A program made the translations under genes and the position numbers. A DNA stretch of 37,756 nucleotides from Nemertoderma westbladi (taxonomy: Eukaryota; Xenacoelomorpha; Nemertodermatida; Nemertodermatidae), in assembly GCA_032718475.1 (NCBI GenBank), contig JAUCBJ010006979.1:1-37756 (forward strand), read 5' to 3'. The notes under the pieces were generated by a model. It was not told the origin of the DNA, made no database searches, and saw only the letters and a list, made by a program, of their open reading frames with translations. This document shows positions 19,912 through 29,216 of the stretch, one piece after another (position 1 is the stretch's first letter; each line of letters opens with the position of its first letter).

Positions 19912-20744
19912 CCTCTCGCTAAATGGTCAGCACCCCCGCATCTAAAGCAACCCGTGTTCGGTTTAACAGTCCCTGTCGCAGTTCCGCTCTGGTTTCTATT
20001 CCCTAAATTTCCTACGTCGCTGTAGCACTCACGCGCAAAGTGGCCGGGTTTACCGCAACGGAAACATCCTGACCCTCTACCCTGATCTCCTCCCCGTGAC
20101 TCCATACCACTGTCCCGTCGCCAGTTCCCTTTATAATCTCGATTCGAATCCGCAGTTGGACGATAATATCCCTTGTTTCCCTGCCTATCCCCGTATCTCG
20201 CCGCCGCCCCTACCAGCTGAGCTTCGCTTCGCTCCGACTCAGACAATAACCGCCTTGCCTGTGCTAACAGTTTACTCAAATCCGTCTCACCTGCTAACGC
20301 CTTCGTCTCGTTTTGTATTTCATCCGGTAGTCCACTCACGAATTGAACCGCCAATATCTGCTGCGCGCACCTAGATTGAACATCGCCCCCAGTGACCAAC
20401 CCTAATAACCTCTTCAGTTCTGCCAGAAACGTATCTGGCGATTCCTTTTCCTTCAGTCGACGCTGTTTGTATTGCTCGAACGCCGTATATTCGTTGATTG
20501 CGAATGCTGTTATCAATGATCGTTTCAGAATATCATAGTCCGCCTTTTCTGCATCCGATAGCTGACTAATTACGTTGTACGCTGCGCCCTCCATTGACAG
20601 TCGCAAATAGGTTGCCCGCGATTCCTCTTTCAATCCGGCCTCCGCTTTCATCACGTCGTAAGTGTCATCGAACCTCATTAGCCAAGCAGATGGATCACCC
20701 GTACCATTGTACTTTTTAACATAATCCGAAAGTTTCGGAGCCAT
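19869..20744 (-). CDS. gag: Gypsy Gag
   Basis: 291 codons from ATG 20744, only 23 bp inside the 5' LTR, to TAG at 19869-19871. The N-terminal half matches the retrotransposon Gag capsid pattern (Y-N-G-T-G-D-P-S-A-W-L, later Y-K-Q-R-R-L-K-E-K-E-S-P-D-T-F). An Arg/Gly/Asp-rich region precedes two zinc knuckles, C-F-R-C-G-K-P-G-H-F-A-R-E-C and C-F-R-C-G-G-A-D-H-L-A-R-G-C, both complete C-x2-C-x4-H-x4-C. The end overlaps the pol frame by about 43 bp. Confidence 0.95.
   Translation of the reverse strand: MAPKLSDYVKKYNGTGDPSAWLMRFDDTYDVMKAEAGLKEESRATYLRLSMEGAAYNVISQLSDAEKADYDILKRSLITAFAINEYTAFEQYKQRRLKEKESPDTFLAELKRLLGLVTGGDVQSRCAQQILAVQFVSGLPDEIQNETKALAGETDLSKLLAQARRLLSESERSEAQLVGAAARYGDRQGNKGYYRPTADSNRDYKGNWRRDSGMESRGGDQGRGSGCFRCGKPGHFARECYSDVGNLGNRNQSGTATGTVKPNTGCFRCGGADHLARGCVAFIPTTKPGNE
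19875..19881 (-). promoter_or_regulatory. -1 ribosomal frameshift site GGGAAAC
   Basis: On the minus strand G-GGA-AAC is aligned with the gag frame as X-XXY-YYZ, one codon before the gag stop. Pol lies in the -1 frame, and the heptamer is a canonical slippery sequence known from retroviral gag-pro junctions. The 3' stimulatory structure was not modelled. Confidence 0.8.
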
Positions 20745-20767
20745 CACTGCTGCAAGGCCGGTTAGCT

Positions 20768-20942
20768 TATAAGATATAAATGTGTCAGTTATTCAAAATG
20801 TATTAATCTTATAATCATCTAGCACTGTCAGACTACAAACCGCACAATCCTGCAATGACCAGAATACCAACCACCACCACAGTTACACTCAGCAGTCCGC
20901 AGCCTATAATAATCCATCCATCTATCTCACCCATATCTTATA
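20768..20942 (-). repeat. Gypsy 5' LTR
   Basis: 175 bp, identical to the 3' LTR. The following sequence on the minus strand (AGCTAACCGGCCTTGCAG) has no TGG, so the primer is not a standard tRNA 3' end at this place. Confidence 0.95.
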
Positions 20943-21340
20943 CCGCCTACAAGCAGATTCCCCACCATCCTACGTCACCGGAGTGGACTGCTTCGGACCG
21001 TTTACGGTCATCAAACGGCGATCCAACATCAAATGCTGGGGAGCCATCTTCACCTGCCTTAGGTCTAGGGCAATCTACCTAGACATTGTGGTAAACCTGA
21101 CGCAACACGCATTCATCAACGCTCTGCGTTGTTTCGTGGCGAACAACGGGACATGTCGCCACATGTATTCCGATAATGGTACAAACTTTGTGGGAGGAGA
21201 ACGAGAACTTAGAGAGGCGATCGAGGGATGGTTTACCGACAACACCGCATCCCAAGTCTGGAAGGAACACCAGATACAGTGGCATTTCCAGACCCCCTTA
21301 GCACCCCATACGAGCGGGGTATGGGAGAAACTGATCGACT
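20943..21340 (+). pseudogene. pol: BEL integrase catalytic core, after the Gypsy insertion
   Basis: The interrupted pol frame resumes after the duplicated CCGCC. Core acidic residues are visible: Asp at 20986 (V-D-C-F-G-P-F), Asp at 21172 (Y-S-D-N-G-T-N-F) and Glu at 21325 (G-V-W-E). Just past this Glu the frame is lost: the protein-like reading moves to another frame before 21395, so a small deletion or insertion lies at about 21330-21390. Confidence 0.88.
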
Positions 21341-21918
21341 TTAGGAGACACCCGGGTAACCCATGACACCCTCCGCACAACATTCTGCGAGATCATGGCT
21401 ACCCTGAACAACCGGCCCATTGTCCCTATCCGCGACGACCCCACAGACCTGGAGCCCCTCACTCCTAACCACCTACTGGGGAAACCCAAAACCCATGTTC
21501 TCCCAGAGACCATGTTTCCGGATCCCAGCGATATCGCGAGACATACAAATTGGAAGAAGGCCCAAGCCTGGCAGCGCATTGGTGGAGAATCTGGGCCCAG
21601 GAATATCTCATAACCCTCCGGACCAGGAGGAAGTGGAACAACACCTACAGGAATGTTGCAGTTGGCGACATGGTATTAGTAAAAGAAGATCTCAAAGACC
21701 GCGTCCACTGGCCTGTGGCGCGAGTCGTGACCATACACCCGAGCAAAGACGGACTTGCGAGGACTGTGACGATACGTACGGCAAAGGGCCACTACCAACG
21801 CCCTATCCAGAAGCTGTGCCTTCTTGAAGGCAATGACAGTGGTGATTCTACGAGAGGTGATAAGTTCCCTACTACGGATCCTGCTGCGGACATTGGTGAC
21901 AATGATAAACCCGTTTAA
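21341..21918 (+). pseudogene. pol: BEL Pol C-terminal domain (DUF5641-like), frameshifted
   Basis: Two overlapping frames together carry the end of BEL Pol. The first (to 21613) has L-N-N-R-P-I-V-P and L-T-P-N-H-L-L, the motif following BEL integrase cores. The second (from about 21560, ending 21916-21918) has W-A-Q-E-Y-L, V-G-D-M-V-L-V, W-P-V-A-R-V and R-P-I-Q-K-L-C-L-L, the pattern of the BEL C-terminal domain. A frameshift lies between 21550 and 21610. This marks the end of pol. Confidence 0.85.
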
Positions 21919-22209
21919 ACCCTTCTCATCCTGTTGACAAACTTTAAACTGTGATTTACTGACAATGAAAATGGACCCCCCTTAAACCAACTGTAACCAC
22001 GCAATGGTATTTGTGTTTCCTCGTGTGTTATGTGGAGTCCAGCGTCACCCTGCAGATGTTTCGACTGACGCAGGGTCGTTTATGTATTGTTTACCCTGAT
22101 TTTGGTCATCGGGACCAATGATATTGGATTATTGGAAATGGTAAAGATTTGAAGTGGAATTCATTGTATCCATTGTAGTATGTTATGTTGTCCGTTGCGT
22201 GCGCAGTTC
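21919..22209. other. BEL spacer after pol
   Basis: No gene seen. A GTCGAAACATCTGCAGGGTGAC-like block (22040-22080) contains an inverted word CACCCTGCAG/CGCAGGGT that could fold. Confidence 0.4.
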
Positions 22210-22617
22210 GGGGCGTAGGCGGTGTAACGAGTCCAGCTGTAGATCCCGGATTGCCGCGCAACACCCCCTCTATCCCGTTATTCTGGTGGGTCCATGGTGC
22301 ATCCACATGACTTCGACGACAGGGGGTTTTATGTTCTCAGTCGCGTTATTCTGGTGGGACTGTTGCGTGGATTTTGGGGCGTAGGCGGTGTAACGAGTCC
22401 AGCTGTAGATCCCAGAATGTTGCGTAACCCCATCCCACATGACTTCGTTGGCTGAGCTTTATGTTGTTGGGAGTATTATTCTGGTGGGTCCCTGGTGCAT
22501 TCCACGTGACTTCACTCCCAGGGTCTTCATTGTCCGTTACGTGTGCAGTTTGGGGCGTAGGCGGTGTAACGAGTCCAGCTGTAGATCCCAGATTGCCGCG
22601 TAACACCCCTTTCACAA
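22210..22617. repeat. Tandem repeat between BEL pol and the extra gene, unit about 170 bp
   Basis: GGGGCGTAGGCGGTGTAACG and the following GAGTCCAGCTGTAGATCCC recur at 22210, 22376 and 22552 (spacings 166 and 176). The units also share TTATTCTGGTGGG and a CACATGACTTC-like word. Stops occur in all frames, so it is not coding. Confidence 0.75.
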
Positions 22618-23180
22618 CAAAAATTTACCAAAGAAGATGATTGAATGTAGTTGGAAATGATGAAAAGAAACAGACAACTCTACTATAAACCGAATGATGA
22701 CGCGTATGATGATGAAAATGTAATGATGCGCACCCTGGTGCTGCGCTTATAACAAATGATGATAGCCGGGGGGCTATAACCCCAATGATGACGTGGAAAT
22801 AAATGAAATGTGAAATAAATGTGAAATAAATGAATAAATGGTGGAACTAAATGATGAAATATGTGTTGAAATAATGAAATGTGAAGTGAAATAATAATGA
22901 GAAATGGAAAAAGACAAAAAAAAAATGTATAAAATGTATTAATAAAGAATTGGAAAAAGAAGAGGACATAAAAAGTCATAAAACTGGTTGGATATTAATG
23001 TATAGCTATAGTAACTGTAAATGCTGAATGTATTAGCAATAAGATGGTAGATGCCTATATAGCAATGTTATTTAATAAACTGAATTAAAATTAAACTGAA
23101 TTATTCTGCAATCACTATAGTTTCAGACTTTCTGGACTTATAATTAATTGATCTAATTTGCAACGGACATAATCGTAAAT
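22618..23180. other. Low-complexity leader of the extra BEL gene
   Basis: Rich in AATGATGA, GAAATAAATG and similar words to about 22900, then AT-rich. No coding frame. It could hold a promoter or a splice acceptor for a subgenomic message, but no site stands out. Confidence 0.4.
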
Positions 23181-25787
23181 ATGGACCCAAATCGCCAAAT
23201 TATCGGCGAATTACGTAATACGATAGATCTACTGGAATATCCGCAACCTGGATCCCCTAACTTTGATACAAATTGGAACGCCCTGATAAATGAGAACGTG
23301 CGAGTCGTTAAATTCACCGGGCGAGAGGGACCGGACTCCAAGAATCTACGAGCCCTCCGGTTGGCCGATGCTAGTACGAGACTGAAAACAACTCGGAACG
23401 CAAAGGCCACCGGAGAGGACGAGATGTCGTACTGGGATACGTTCCGGCAAAGCGTCTACAAATCCCGATGTCTGATATACGACAACGAAGGAAACGCGAC
23501 GCCTACCTCAAAAGCGATTACGTTGGCGAGATGTCAAAGTTTCGTCGACGATAAGAGTACGTACCTCGCCCACTGGAGAAACCTGTCGGAGTGTACGGCG
23601 ACGCTACGAGAGGAACGTATATCGATCATCCAGAATCGCGACGACTACCAGGAAAAGTACGGGGCGAAAGAATACGGTCGATCCTTGGTCGTCGTCCTCG
23701 GAACCCTGGACGGTTTGGTATTGGTGTGTCGAATATTCCTGACACCCAGGCAGGAAGTGCAGGCAGCCGGAGCGATCTGGTTACTACCTCCGGAAGTCCA
23801 AAAGATCCTCTTCGACTTCGACATCATTAAAATTGGGTCGGATATAAAGGCAGACGTCCGGAACGACTACGCGAACGCTCCTTTAGGAAGAGACCGTTGA
23901 GACGACCTCAACGCCCTTAGTCATTGCGTCGACACCCAAACGCTATTAGCCTGGTTACGATTCGCCGAGTTCATGCGAGGTTTCCGCGAGGTGAGACCGA
24001 CGAAATCCGGGATCGGCTACCTCGCCGTGCTAAACGGCGGCATCGACTTCAAACCTCAGAAATTCCGGGATTATAATAAAATATATGATGGATACCCGGG
24101 ATTAGAAATAAAGAGCGAGCGAGAGGGTCGATGGAAGGACGTTGAGAGAAAGTGGACGTTACACCAAAGGTTGGAGAATCCAGATCGACGGAGCTACATC
24201 TACGTCGTTATGGAATCATACACCGTCGCTAAGTTTATATGTAAAACTCTCGACAACCTCATTACGGCGGTTCCTCTTTCCTTCGTCGACTATGACTGGA
24301 ACGAGGTTATAAACCACGCGTTTAAAGCGGTCGAGAACATTACACCGGGAGAGACGAAAACGCTCACCGTTATCGATTCCTGGGACAAGAAAGGAACCTT
24401 ACAACATCCCTACGATTACCGATCTTCTCGGCGCGGAGGAGCCTCTGATTTCTTCGGAAGGGGAAGAACTATGGCTACAGGAGGGCGTTCTATTAACCAC
24501 CCCAAAGCGACAACTCGAGCCGGAAGCCGCGTACGGACCGGCTGCCAAACGGGTTGCCTCCGCCGAGCCTGCGACGGAAGCGGGCGCTTCCTTCCCACGC
24601 GGCTCCGGTAGCCCTGCGAGGGAGGTAGCCACTACCTCCGCATTGAGCGACTTCGGTGACATATGCCAAAGGTTATCCCCATATCCTTTCCCGGGTGGCG
24701 AAGAGTGGTCTTTGGAGATTCCGAGTACCAGCAATCAACGGTCCCGCTCAGCGATACTGGTTGAAAAAGGTCCCAGCGCTGCGCCGACTCCCGACGATCT
24801 CCTCGGTATCCCTCCGTCGAAAACCCCGGCACCTCTTCGCCGACCAGTGGTGGCTACTACACCTTCCGTTCCTCAGGATCCTATGCGATTAACCCGTTGG
24901 TACCCGAGCAAACCGAATGGATCCACCGTCAGAAACGGTCGTCCGAGTTGAGACCGGCAGGACACAAAGAAGGTTATCGGAGCGAGAACCTACTACGCAA
25001 AAGCCCAGCCTTTCGCGGGCTACCGGCCACTGCGAATATTCAAAAGAGCGATCGACGACTCGAGTACTACGTCGGCATTCCGATTCCAATATTCCCCGGT
25101 CGAGAGATGCAGCTGGAGGTGTGCGGTAACTGCGGTTCGGAGCAGTGCCCACGTGGTAGTAGAAATCGGGTTACCGATTCGTGTCTCCAGCTCATCGGGA
25201 TACTTTATTGCCCATACTGTGCGACATCGGGCCACGACGTTTCTGTCTGTCCGATCCTATATAACCTCTGCACTACGTGCGGGTTCCGTGGACATTCCGC
25301 TAGCCCCCGCTGCTATATCAAATGTCCTACTAAAGACGTTACCGCTATGGGAAATATGGTCATGTTTGAAACCTACGCAAACAGCCACATAAGGACCAAG
25401 GTTCGGAGAAACGCTCGGAATATCGCGCAGGAGATGCAGATGGCGTGCGGGTATTTCTCCTTCCCGGAACGCCTCCACACGTCGGCCACGCTACCTTTCC
25501 ATTACATGGATCTGTTGCTGAGCGCCGGATTATTCGGCCCATTCGAAGTCATTAGACGCTTATACTCGTATAAAGAGGAGTTCGGTGACGGAGAGTGGTT
25601 CCTAGAGGCGCGCAACACCGAGTTGGAAAGACGAACCGATATGATCCCGATGCCATCGAAAGGAAGAGCCGCCAGGAGACAAGCCGAAGCGTTGCTCACG
25701 ATGGATGTTGACGCTCCCCTTCCAGCTCTAGCGATCGATGAGAGTCGACGGGCGAAGAGGAGAAAGGCGTATCAAAGAAAGAAATAG
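23181..25787 (+). pseudogene. Extra BEL gene: exonuclease-like/triple zinc-knuckle protein, copy 2
   Basis: Occupies the env position between pol and the 3' LTR. Read from ATG 23181 it is one protein of about 860 residues with a TGA at 23898-23900 (same frame afterwards) and two frame changes, +1 near 24370-24420 and -1 between 24765 and 24951. The exonuclease-like domain has hydrophobic strands (S-L-V-V-V), L-P-P-E-V-Q-K-I-L, K-I-G-S-D-I-K-A-D (23829-23855, like exonuclease motif II), V-D-T-Q-T-L-L-A (23928) and Y-V-V-M-E (24201-24215, where active enzymes have Y-x3-D). No D-x-E of motif I is found. Next come an acidic and Pro/Ala-rich linker, three knuckles (25122-25313) and a basic end (RRAKRRKAYQRKK). 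There is no signal peptide or membrane span, so it is not an envelope protein. It aligns along its length with 1066-2841. Nuclease family assignment is by motif pattern only. Confidence 0.75.
25122..25313 (+). other. Triple zinc-knuckle domain of copy 2
   Basis: Three Cys/His groups: C-G-N-C followed by two further Cys, then C-P-Y-C-x4-H-x4-C, then C-T-T-C-x4-H-x5-C. Spacing between groups 2 and 3 (C-P-x5-C) is the same in copies 1 and 3, giving a family signature. Probably binds nucleic acid. Confidence 0.8.
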
Positions 25788-25965
25788 TGGACCGGGATAT
25801 TCCAGGAACATTTATTGAACATTTATTTTTATACACATATATATCTATAAACTCTAGGCCAAATTAATTAAGACTATGCAATATTAAATTTGGGTTTTTT
25901 ATATTGGGAATGACCTACGCAAACTCAATCTACCGATAGACCTCACGAAGGTCATTGGGGGGGAC
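25788..25965 (+). promoter_or_regulatory. BEL 3' untranslated end and polypurine tract
   Basis: AT-rich to about 25905. AATGACCT (25909) and AGGTCATT (25949) then form an inverted repeat directly before TGGGGGGGAC, a polypurine tract that abuts the 3' LTR at 25966. This shows that the extra gene lies inside the element. Confidence 0.75.
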
Positions 25966-27457
25966 TGTTCGCGGTATTTCAACTTTTCATAACGCGAGTT
26001 GAATATTTTTTGTATTTATTTAAAATGATTATTCCGATATCACTACTGGGTGCGGGACCATGGGTTTTGGGCACATTCTATGAACTGGGGGCGATTTATG
26101 GGCGAACATTGGGGCAACTTACAGGGTATGGGAATAATTTCATATTTATAAGGGCCAGGGGTGGGAGGCAAAGTTAAGCAGTATTCAGGTTAGCCTGAGT
26201 ACTATTAGGCCCTGGCCAACTTCCTGCTGCCTGTAGAGGTGGATTTGGTAACGCGCCAGGCCTAAAGGACAAGGACTGCCCTTAGCGGCCCCTGGCCAAC
26301 AGCAGTTATTACGAGCCTGAAAAGGACATCGGAACGCCGGCTGCTTGCGCCAGGGATTCGCGACGGGAAACGACAGCCCCCTTAGCTAAGCCGTACTGGT
26401 TCTCGATGACCGATCCCTTCGGGGTTCGCGAGGGGTGGGACGGACATGCGAAAGGGTGGCCGACTAACAGAGGACGGGTTTGACGAGGACTGCCCTTAGC
26501 GGTCTCTGGTCAACAGCAGTTATTACGAGCCTGAAAAGGACATCGGAACGCCGGCTGCTTGTACCAGGGATTTGCGATGGGAACCGACGACAGACCCCTT
26601 AGCTAAGCCGTACTGGTTCTCGATGATCGATCCCTTCGGGGTTCGTGAGGGGTGGGACGGACATGCGACGGGGTCGAAAGACAAAGGACTGGACGCTACT
26701 GGCCTACCGACTGTTCGGAGCAGTTTCTCGGCTGCCGAAGCGACTACGAGCCTGAATAAGGACTCGGAAAGCCTAGGTGGTTGGGTCTCTGCGATGAACC
26801 GACGGACCCCTAGCCAAGCCGTACTGGTTCTCGATGATCGAACCCTTCGGGGTTCGGGAGGGGTGGGACGGATACGCGAACGGGTCCACCGACATGACAG
26901 ACTCCTAGCCAAGCCGTACTGGTTCTCGATGATCGATCCCTTCGGGGATCGGGAGGGGTGGGACGGATAAGCGACAGAGTCTACCGACTGGACCGACCCT
27001 TAGCCAAGCCGTGCTGGTTCTCGATGATCGATCCCTTCGGGGTTCGGGAGGGGTGGAACGGACACGCGACAGGGTCGACCGACACCGACACTACGGCACT
27101 AAGACCAGGACCAAGGGAAAATCTGGGGAACATTAGGTAGGCTAAAATCTGAGCGAACAGTGGGTAATTAAATAATATACTGTAGGGATTTATATTGTCG
27201 TGTATAATTATTGTGAATATTTGGTGTATATTGATTTGGGGAAGCCCAATTAATTATCAATCAGGGATTCAACTGTAGGAAGTTACATTAAAGAGTATAT
27301 CCAACCAATGCAATTTTTCCTCAACCGCAATCCTGCATTCAAGATATCATTCCTTCTCCACAATCAATATCCGGTGACTGGCCGGGACTCTGTGGTCTGT
27401 AAAGTCACGTCTCCAGCATCGGCGTTTTCCCCCCTGGTGTTTGGGATAACGGCAACA
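25966..27457 (+). repeat. BEL 3' LTR with expanded hairpin array
   Basis: 1492 bp. Matches the 5' LTR at both ends with scattered substitutions. It carries five hairpin units instead of two (loops at 26418, 26635, 26846, 26941 and 27036), in segments of about 95-215 bp. The minus strand reads open across several units as a repeated P-S-R-T-P-K-G-S peptide, which I regard as a by-product of the tandem array. Confidence 0.93.
26411..27046 (+). repeat. Array of UUCG-loop hairpins in the BEL 3' LTR
   Basis: Five copies of a unit containing CGTACTGGTTCTCGATGA and a 7-bp stem with a TTCG loop, at 26411-26428, 26628-26645, 26839-26856, 26934-26951 and 27029-27046. Stem sequences are CGAACCC/GGGTTCG (perfect, 26839 and 9839), CGATCCC/GGGATCG (perfect, 26934) and CGATCCC/GGGTTCG (one mismatch, the others). 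In RNA the closing C-UUCG-G is an unusually stable tetraloop. Confidence 0.85.
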
Positions 27458-28007
27458 TGTAGCAGCCCTCCCAGCCAAAAAAATCAAGAAAAAAAAGGAA
27501 AAAAGGATTTCATATTTTCAAAAATAAAGGAAAAAAAGGATAGGATGCAGTTTAAAAAAAAGGAAATAAAGATAGGATGCAGTTCAAAAAAAAGGAAAAA
27601 AAGGATAGGATACAATTAAAAAAAATGGAAAAACTGAATAGATATTATCTTTACAAAAATAATACTGTAGTAAACATTATGTCTTTGTGCTGTTTCTTGA
27701 TTTATTTTATTAACATTACTGAGTGTATATACTATGAAGAATCCCATTAAGAAACTGTTAATGAAAGTTAAGAAATATAAACACAGAGGAAAGAGAACAA
27801 CAGCAATGGCAATATAATTAATATTAATTATAGGTAATACATTAATATTATTAATATAATTATACTACACAGATATTTTCACCTTTTTTGCCTACAGTAG
27901 TTATCAGAGATGGTCGAGCTCCGCCGATTGATGGTCATTGATAGAGGTTTATCAAACGCACAAAAAAGTTATATAAAACCTTTGGTACGGATTTCCGGCT
28001 ATATCCA

Positions 28008-28175
28008 GGGGAAAATGGACGCAATTAACAGCTGATTACGAGCAAAAATGAAACTGTATCCGTGTTATAGACTTTCTTTTATTGTTTTGGTTCGAATAGA
28101 CTGCCACTGCAACCTGTTCCTTTCCCTAAATTGAAAATCATCATTGTTGATTCTCCAAGGCGGGTTTTGCGTCAA
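28008..28175. repeat. Dispersed repeat copy (A2)
   Basis: Aligns with 6950-7140, same orientation, including AACAGCTGATTAC and CCAAGGCGGGTTTTGCGTC. The stretch 27640-28007 beside it is AT-rich with nothing recognised. Confidence 0.6.
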
Positions 28176-28192
28176 TTATAATAAATCACACG

Positions 28193-28663
28193 CTAAAAAT
28201 GTAGCTGTGGAGAGAACTTTAATATACATATTTTATACACAGATTCCACACACTTCAGCGCCAAAACGCACTCAGCACGAGTCACCATATCAAGAGGGGG
28301 CAGTGAATGGGGGATAAGTGTTTGCTTGGATACGGTTATAGCAGGTTGTATTTCTAAACAGTCTAGATTATTCTCACTCGATGAAGCAGACAGAGGAGCG
28401 CTAGAAGATAAAATAGGTTGTTTGCTAATGATAAGCCGGGGAACGCCAGCCATTGACTTGATGTTCTTAACATGTGCTGGAGCTCGATGGTGCTGGTGTA
28501 TTGCAGAGATTCCACCTGACTTTATTGATATAGTCTTACGACATGGTATACAAAATGTTAAATGATTATCTTCTTTCACAGAACGGAAGACTTGTTCGAC
28601 TTTCAGGTGGGGTTCAGTGGGTAAACTCAAGGAGTTCCATTCAGTTCGCCACCTTGACATCAT
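28193..28663 (-). pseudogene. BED-type zinc-finger exon of a hAT-like transposase
   Basis: From ATG 28663 the frame reads a Trp-rich start, a V-K-E-D motif, then F-C-I-P-C and H-x3-H-type residues (H-H-R-A-P-A-H), and T-R-A-E-C-V-L-A-L-K-C-V-E-S. This pattern is typical of the first exon of hAT transposases, where a BED-like finger is followed by an A-E-x-x-W-A-L-K motif. GT dinucleotides at the last Ser could be a donor; read through, the frame stops at 28193. No catalytic (DDE/RW) exon was found in the window, so the element is non-autonomous or broken. Confidence 0.6.
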
Positions 28664-29216
28664 GCGAATTCGGAACAAATTAAAATAAATCAACAGGCAA
28701 AAATATATAATAGTGATACTAAGCACCAAGCGAAGGCAACAACTATAAACTTCCAGATAGGCACTATCTACTATAGAATGACAGGGATACGTAACATGTG
28801 CAGTGCTAATTAGTTACATCGGTATAGTTAAGTATGATTGCAGATAACAGGAAAATCACTTGTTCACGTATGTAATAGAGGATAGAGCTGTATCTGCCAT
28901 TTGCCAATTAATTTAATATTTATGACTATGGCAGTATGGTAATTGTAAAGGTAACGATACCGGTACATTGTTATATTAGTTTATTACCAAGGAGTATGCA
29001 GTATGGTAATTGTAAAGGTAACGGTACTACAGTACAATACTGATAGTATATAGTAAGTACTGAAACCATCATATGGAACTACAGTCAGACAGTGGTACAG
29101 TAGGCCTAGGGTACCGGTATTTGATTAGTCTGCAAGACCTGTCCAGCTATCTCCCCGCTGCCCTGTAGTGAATAGAACATGTTATTGTTACACTTACTGC
29201 CGGCTATTTTCTGAAC
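28664..29216. other. Non-coding stretch upstream of the BED exon
   Basis: No ORF supported. GCAGTATGGTAATTGTAAAGG occurs twice (28931 and 28998), a 67-bp-spaced direct repeat. Confidence 0.4.

Larger units (their letters stand above)
16554..20942 (-). mobile_element. Complete, young Ty3/Gypsy retrotransposon nested in BEL integrase
   Basis: 4,389 bp, flanked by CCGCC (16549-16553 and 20943-20947). The two 175-bp LTRs are identical base for base. Both genes are open, so it may be intact. Order: 5' LTR (20768-20942), gag, pol (protease, RT, RNase H, integrase), polypurine tract, 3' LTR (16554-16728). The LTRs begin TATAAGATAT and end ATATCTTATA, a 10-bp inverted repeat, instead of TG...CA. After removing the element and one CCGCC, the BEL integrase frame reads through the site without loss. 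Confidence 0.95.
9394..27457 (+). mobile_element. Full-length BEL/Pao LTR retrotransposon with nested Gypsy and an extra 3' gene
   Basis: Flanked by a perfect 5-bp target duplication TGTAG (9389-9393 and 27458-27462). LTRs start TGTTCGCGG and end ACGGCAACA (9394-10361 and 25966-27457). Domain order is Gag with three Cys/His knuckles, aspartic protease, RT (YVDD), RNase H, integrase and a BEL-type C-terminal domain (DUF5641-like), which identifies BEL/Pao rather than Gypsy or Copia. A further gene (23181-25787) lies between pol and the 3' LTR. Without the nested Gypsy element (4,389 bp plus 5-bp duplication) it is about 13.7 kb, which is long for the superfamily. The LTRs differ by scattered substitutions and by a 524-bp length difference in a tandem hairpin array, and the genes carry stops, so the element is not recent and is probably immobile on its own. 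Confidence 0.93.

Noticed and set aside
24765-24951. Programmed -1 frameshift inside the extra BEL gene
   Set aside because: No slippery heptamer in phase was found in the overlap, and an opposite shift lies 400 bp upstream.
23181-25787. Envelope protein for the extra BEL gene
   Set aside because: No signal peptide, transmembrane helix or furin-like site; zinc knuckles and a basic tail indicate a nucleic-acid-binding protein.
26523-27140. Repeated open frames on both strands of the BEL LTR
   Set aside because: They follow the tandem hairpin units and change with unit number; no recognisable domain.
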